A stretch of 64,000 bases of DNA from the NCBI RefSeq assembly GCF_002277815.1, contig NZ_NKJI01000019.1:1-64000 (forward strand), given 5' to 3'. Shown piece by piece: positions 61,282 to 64,000 of the stretch (its first letter is position 1; each line of letters opens with the position of its first letter). The stretch comes from Pseudomonas sp. ERMR1:02 (lineage in GTDB: Bacteria; Pseudomonadota; Gammaproteobacteria; Pseudomonadales; Pseudomonadaceae). Both the position numbers and the translations under genes were made by a program. The notes below the pieces were generated by a model that was given only the letters and a program-made list of their open reading frames with translations, had not been told where the DNA came from and did no database searches.

Positions 61282-61570
61282 GCTCGAACCGCAGCTCCGG
61301 CCAGATCGGCGAGGTGCCACGCTTTTGCGACTCGAGAATGGCCCGGCACAATGAGCACAGGCGGTGGTCCTGGAACACCCGTCGATCGACGCTCGACCAG
61401 CGCGGTTGCGCCGGCAACAGACTGCCGCACAAGGTCCGGTCTGCCGAACCGCCCAGCTCCAGTTGACGGGTTACCAGATGTACCCGCACTTCCTGGCAGG
61501 CGAACAGATCCAGCTGTTCGTCAGGCTCGATCAGTTGGTAGGAAAATAGTGACCAGGCGGGACGCGGCAT
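61277..61570 (-). CDS. Conserved hypothetical protein with CxxC motif
   Basis: 97 aa from the ATG at 61570, preceded by GGAG and 6 bp. Cysteines in LFACQEVRVH, RTLCGSLL and the CxxC of HRLCSLCRAIL could hold zinc. No signal or membrane segment. The TAG stop lies inside a REP half-copy. It sits between the L,D-transpeptidase and tesA genes, as a hypothetical gene does in P. aeruginosa. Function unknown. Confidence 0.75.
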   Translation of the reverse strand: MPRPAWSLFSYQLIEPDEQLDLFACQEVRVHLVTRQLELGGSADRTLCGSLLPAQPRWSSVDRRVFQDHRLCSLCRAILESQKRGTSPIWPELRFEL

Positions 61571-61626
61571 CGGGGGCTCCAAATCGGGGGCGCCACCTTA
61601 GCCGAAAGCCCGCGCCTAGAAAAGTG

Positions 61627-62232
61627 TCATAACAGCGGTTTTAGCGTAGGCCAGACATTTTCCAGCAACTTGTCCTGAGCCCCGGCCGCCGGGTGGATGC
61701 CGTCGGCCTGCATCAGGTCGGGATGACCGCCCACGCCGTCGAGAAAAAACGGTACCAGCGGGATGTTTTTCTCGCTGGCAACGTTGCTGAAGGCATCGGC
61801 GAAGGCCTTGGTGTAGCGCACGCCATAGTTGGGTGGCAACTGCATGCCGAGCAGCAGCACCTTGGCACCACTGGCGCGGGAGCTGTCGATCATCGAAGCA
61901 AGATTTTGTTGCAATTGCGTTGGCAGCAATCCGCGCAGCCCGTCATTACCGCCCAGCTCGAGGATGACCAGCTCCGGCTTATGCTCTGCAAGCAGCGCTG
62001 GCAGCCGCGCCTGGCCTCCGGCACTGGTGTCGCCACTGATGGACGCATTGACCACGGTATCGTCAAAACCTTCGCGCTTGAGCCGTTGTTCGAGCAATGA
62101 CACCCACCCTTGCCGGGTATCCAGTCCGAAACCGGCGCTGATACTATCGCCAACGATCAGGACTGTACCCGCCGCTGCGTTCTGGGCCATGCACATCAAG
62201 GCCAGGCCAGCACTCAAAAACCACACACGCAT
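61627..62232 (-). CDS. tesA: Multifunctional lysophospholipase/acyl-CoA thioesterase I
   Basis: 201 aa from the ATG at 62232 after GGAG; an ATG at 62244 is in frame. Signal peptide at residues 1-21 (LSAGLALMCMAQNAAA), periplasmic. SGNH hydrolase blocks: VGDSISAGFGLD (Ser), NASISGDTSAGG (Gly), ELGGNDGLRG (Asn) and DGIHPAAGAQ (Asp-His). It hydrolyses acyl-CoA, lysophospholipids and aryl esters. Its start codon is 10 bp from that of the divergent ABC gene. Confidence 0.93.
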   Translation of the reverse strand: MRVWFLSAGLALMCMAQNAAAGTVLIVGDSISAGFGLDTRQGWVSLLEQRLKREGFDDTVVNASISGDTSAGGQARLPALLAEHKPELVILELGGNDGLRGLLPTQLQQNLASMIDSSRASGAKVLLLGMQLPPNYGVRYTKAFADAFSNVASEKNIPLVPFFLDGVGGHPDLMQADGIHPAAGAQDKLLENVWPTLKPLL

Positions 62233-62242
62233 CGGATTCTCC

Positions 62243-62926
62243 ATGGGCGCAAGCATTCTCACCGCGAAGAACCTTAGCAAAGTGGTTCCCAGCGCGGAAG
62301 GTGAACTGACCATCCTGCACGAACTCAGCCTGGAACTGAACAAGGGCGACAGCCTGGCCATCGTCGGCGCGTCCGGTTCAGGCAAGTCCACCCTCCTGGG
62401 CCTGCTCGCGGGCCTCGACTTGCCGAGCAGTGGTGAAGTCACCCTCGCCGGGCAGGGCCTGAGCAATCTCGACGAAGACCAGCGCGCCCGCATCCGTGCC
62501 GAGCATGTGGGTTTTGTCTTTCAGTCCTTCCAGTTACTCGATAGCCTCAATGCCCTGGAAAACGTCATGCTGCCACTGGAGCTCGATGGCCGCAAAGATG
62601 CCCGTGGACGCGCCACTGAACTGCTGCAACGGGTCGGCCTGGGTCAGCGTCTGACCCACTCACCGCGCCAGCTCTCCGGCGGTGAACAGCAGCGCGTGGC
62701 CATTGCCCGGGCATTTGCAGCCGAACCCGATGTGCTGTTCGCCGACGAACCCACCGGCAACCTCGACAGCCATACCGGCGAGCGCATCAGCGATCTGTTG
62801 TTCGAACTCAACAAGGAACGCGGCACGACCCTGGTGCTGGTGACTCACGATGAACGCCTGGCACATCGCTGCCGGCGTCTGATCCGTCTTGAAGCCGGCC
62901 TTCTGGTCGCCCCTCTGGAGCCTTGA
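62243..62926 (+). CDS. ABC transporter ATP-binding protein (YbbA/LolD-like)
   Basis: 227 aa. Walker A GASGSGKSTLLG near residue 44, Q-loop FVFQSFQLLDSL, signature LSGGEQQRVAIARAF, Walker B VLFADEPTGNLDSHT, H-loop LVTHDERLA. MacB/LolD-type subunit. TGATG overlap with the permease gene. The same YbbA-YbbP-TesA grouping exists in E. coli, where the transporter's substrate is still unsettled. Confidence 0.93.
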   Translation: MGASILTAKNLSKVVPSAEGELTILHELSLELNKGDSLAIVGASGSGKSTLLGLLAGLDLPSSGEVTLAGQGLSNLDEDQRARIRAEHVGFVFQSFQLLDSLNALENVMLPLELDGRKDARGRATELLQRVGLGQRLTHSPRQLSGGEQQRVAIARAFAAEPDVLFADEPTGNLDSHTGERISDLLFELNKERGTTLVLVTHDERLAHRCRRLIRLEAGLLVAPLEP

Positions 62927-64000
62927 TGGTACGCCTGCCGCTATTGCGCCTGTTCAGTCTCGCCATCCGTCAATTACTGCGTGACGCCCGCGCCGGTGAA
63001 TTGCGCGTGTTGTTTTTCGCCCTGCTGGTGGCCGTGGCGGCGAGCACCGCCATCGGTTACTTCGGCGCCCGCCTGAACGGCGCCATGATGCTGCGCGCCA
63101 CCGAGTTTCTCGGGGCGGACCTGCTGCTCGAGGGCAGTTCGCCGGCGCGACCCGAACAGATAAAAAGCGGCACCGAGCTAGGTCTCAAACACGCGCAAGT
63201 AGTGGAGTTCTCCAGCGTCATCGCCACCGACAACGGCATCCAGCTGTCCAGCATCAAGGCTGCCGATAGCGTCTACCCTTTGCGCGGCGAACTGAAAAGC
63301 GCCCCTGCCCCTTTCGCCCCGGAGGAGTCCGGCGGCGGGCCGAAACCCGGCGAAGCCTGGGTCGAGGCAAGATTGCTGACCGCGCTTGATCTGAAGATCG
63401 GCGACAGCATCGATGTCGGAATGAAAACCCTGACACTGGCGCGAGTACTGACCTACGAACCCGACCGCGCCGGCAACTTCTACAGCCTGACGCCACGGGT
63501 ACTGATCAACCTCGACGACCTCACCGCGACCGGCGTCGTTCAACCTGGCAGTCGCGTCAGCTACCGTGAACTCTGGCGCGGCGATACACATGCCCTGGAA
63601 ACCTATCGCCAATTGGTCAAAGCCGGCCTGGCCGCCAACCAGCGAATCCAGGATGCCCGGGATGGCAACCGTCAGATTGGTGGTGCCCTGGGCAAGGCTG
63701 AGCGTTATCTGAATATGGCCAGTCTGGTGGCGGTGTTACTGGCCGGTGTGGCCGTGGCGCTGTCAGCGACGCGTTTCGCCACGCGCCGATTCGATGCCAG
63801 TGCGCTGTTGCGTTGCCTTGGATTGTCCCGCCGGGAAACCATGGTGCTGTTCAGTTTGCAGCTGACCGTCCTCGGCTTGCTCGCCAGTATCAGCGGCGCC
63901 TTTATCGGCTGGCTGGCACAACTGGGGCTGTTTGCCTTACTGCATGATTTGTTGCCCAGCGACGTGCCACCGGGCGGTCTGTTTCCAGCCATCGCCGGGA
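62926..64000 (+). CDS. FtsX-like ABC permease (YbbP type), 5' part
   Basis: Open to the right edge, 358 codons visible. It starts at the ATG at 62926 within TGATG. N-terminal membrane helix at about residues 23-44 (LRVLFFALLVAVAASTAIG), then a large periplasmic domain (about 45-255). The next helices begin at about residue 266 (LVAVLLAGVAVAL) and 305 (MVLFSLQLTVLGLLASISGAF). YbbP family members have about 830 aa with two FtsX modules, so more than half is missing here. Confidence 0.9.
   Translation, partial: MVRLPLLRLFSLAIRQLLRDARAGELRVLFFALLVAVAASTAIGYFGARLNGAMMLRATEFLGADLLLEGSSPARPEQIKSGTELGLKHAQVVEFSSVIATDNGIQLSSIKAADSVYPLRGELKSAPAPFAPEESGGGPKPGEAWVEARLLTALDLKIGDSIDVGMKTLTLARVLTYEPDRAGNFYSLTPRVLINLDDLTATGVVQPGSRVSYRELWRGDTHALETYRQLVKAGLAANQRIQDARDGNRQIGGALGKAERYLNMASLVAVLLAGVAVALSATRFATRRFDASALLRCLGLSRRETMVLFSLQLTVLGLLASISGAFIGWLAQLGLFALLHDLLPSDVPPGGLFPAIAG

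Overview
The window is a chromosomal segment of a fluorescent-group Pseudomonas. Evidence for this is the dense GC-rich coding, the 70-100 bp REP doublets (REPINs) between genes, oprI, the EarP/EF-P(Arg32) pair, and gene order I recall from P. aeruginosa: sagS-ospR-gpx-msrB-alaA-htpX-tpm-deaD, class II DAHP synthase, ohrR-ohr, efp-earP and oprI-ldt-tesA. I see no tRNA, rRNA, IS element, prophage or CRISPR array.

Layout. 1-2.4 kb: end of the leucine/isovalerate (liu) operon. 2.5-8.4 kb: DEDDh exonuclease, ppnP, MOSC protein, CheV, a degenerate Hpt-like protein and a NarX/NarL-type two-component pair. 8.4-12.6 kb: lipid kinase and molybdenum-cofactor genes (moeA, moaB, mobA). 12.7-17.5 kb: small envelope proteins, a pseudouridine synthase, glutaredoxin, an ammonium transporter and a DUF883/YqjE/YqjK-like trio. 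17.7-28.3 kb: a signalling island with an EAL phosphodiesterase, dgt, a stand-alone receiver, a RocA/BvgA-like regulator, a 1213-aa RocS/BvgS-like hybrid kinase and an HD-GYP protein. 28.3-37.3 kb: free-Met-R-sulfoxide reductase and its AAA partner, SagS, and the OspR/Gpx/MsrB oxidative-stress group, then alaA, htpX and tpm. 37.3-50.2 kb: dioxygenase, DEAD helicase, crotonase, spermidine-synthase-like protein, class II DAHP synthase, YcaQ glycosylase, regulators, TauE, ohrR-ohr and an esterase. 50.3-54.8 kb: efp-earP, a Gre-factor homologue, cysB and a Usp protein. 54.8-64 kb: a nucleotidase/ketopantoate-reductase-like/thioredoxin operon, class I DAHP synthase, oprI, an L,D-transpeptidase, and the tesA/ABC-transporter divergon.

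The main caution is technical. Fifteen reading-frame breaks occur in twelve genes, and every one is repaired by restoring a single base. After repair each gene has a whole-codon length close to its family norm. This one-directional pattern looks like residual long-read indel error, so the broken genes are probably intact in the organism. I mark them as frameshifted (type pseudogene) but describe the restored proteins.

The most interesting biology is the 20.4-28.3 kb phosphorelay/c-di-GMP locus. It has a 14-bp palindrome resembling a BvgA site in front of its regulator gene. Next is an OhrR-type palindrome in front of gpx-ospR.
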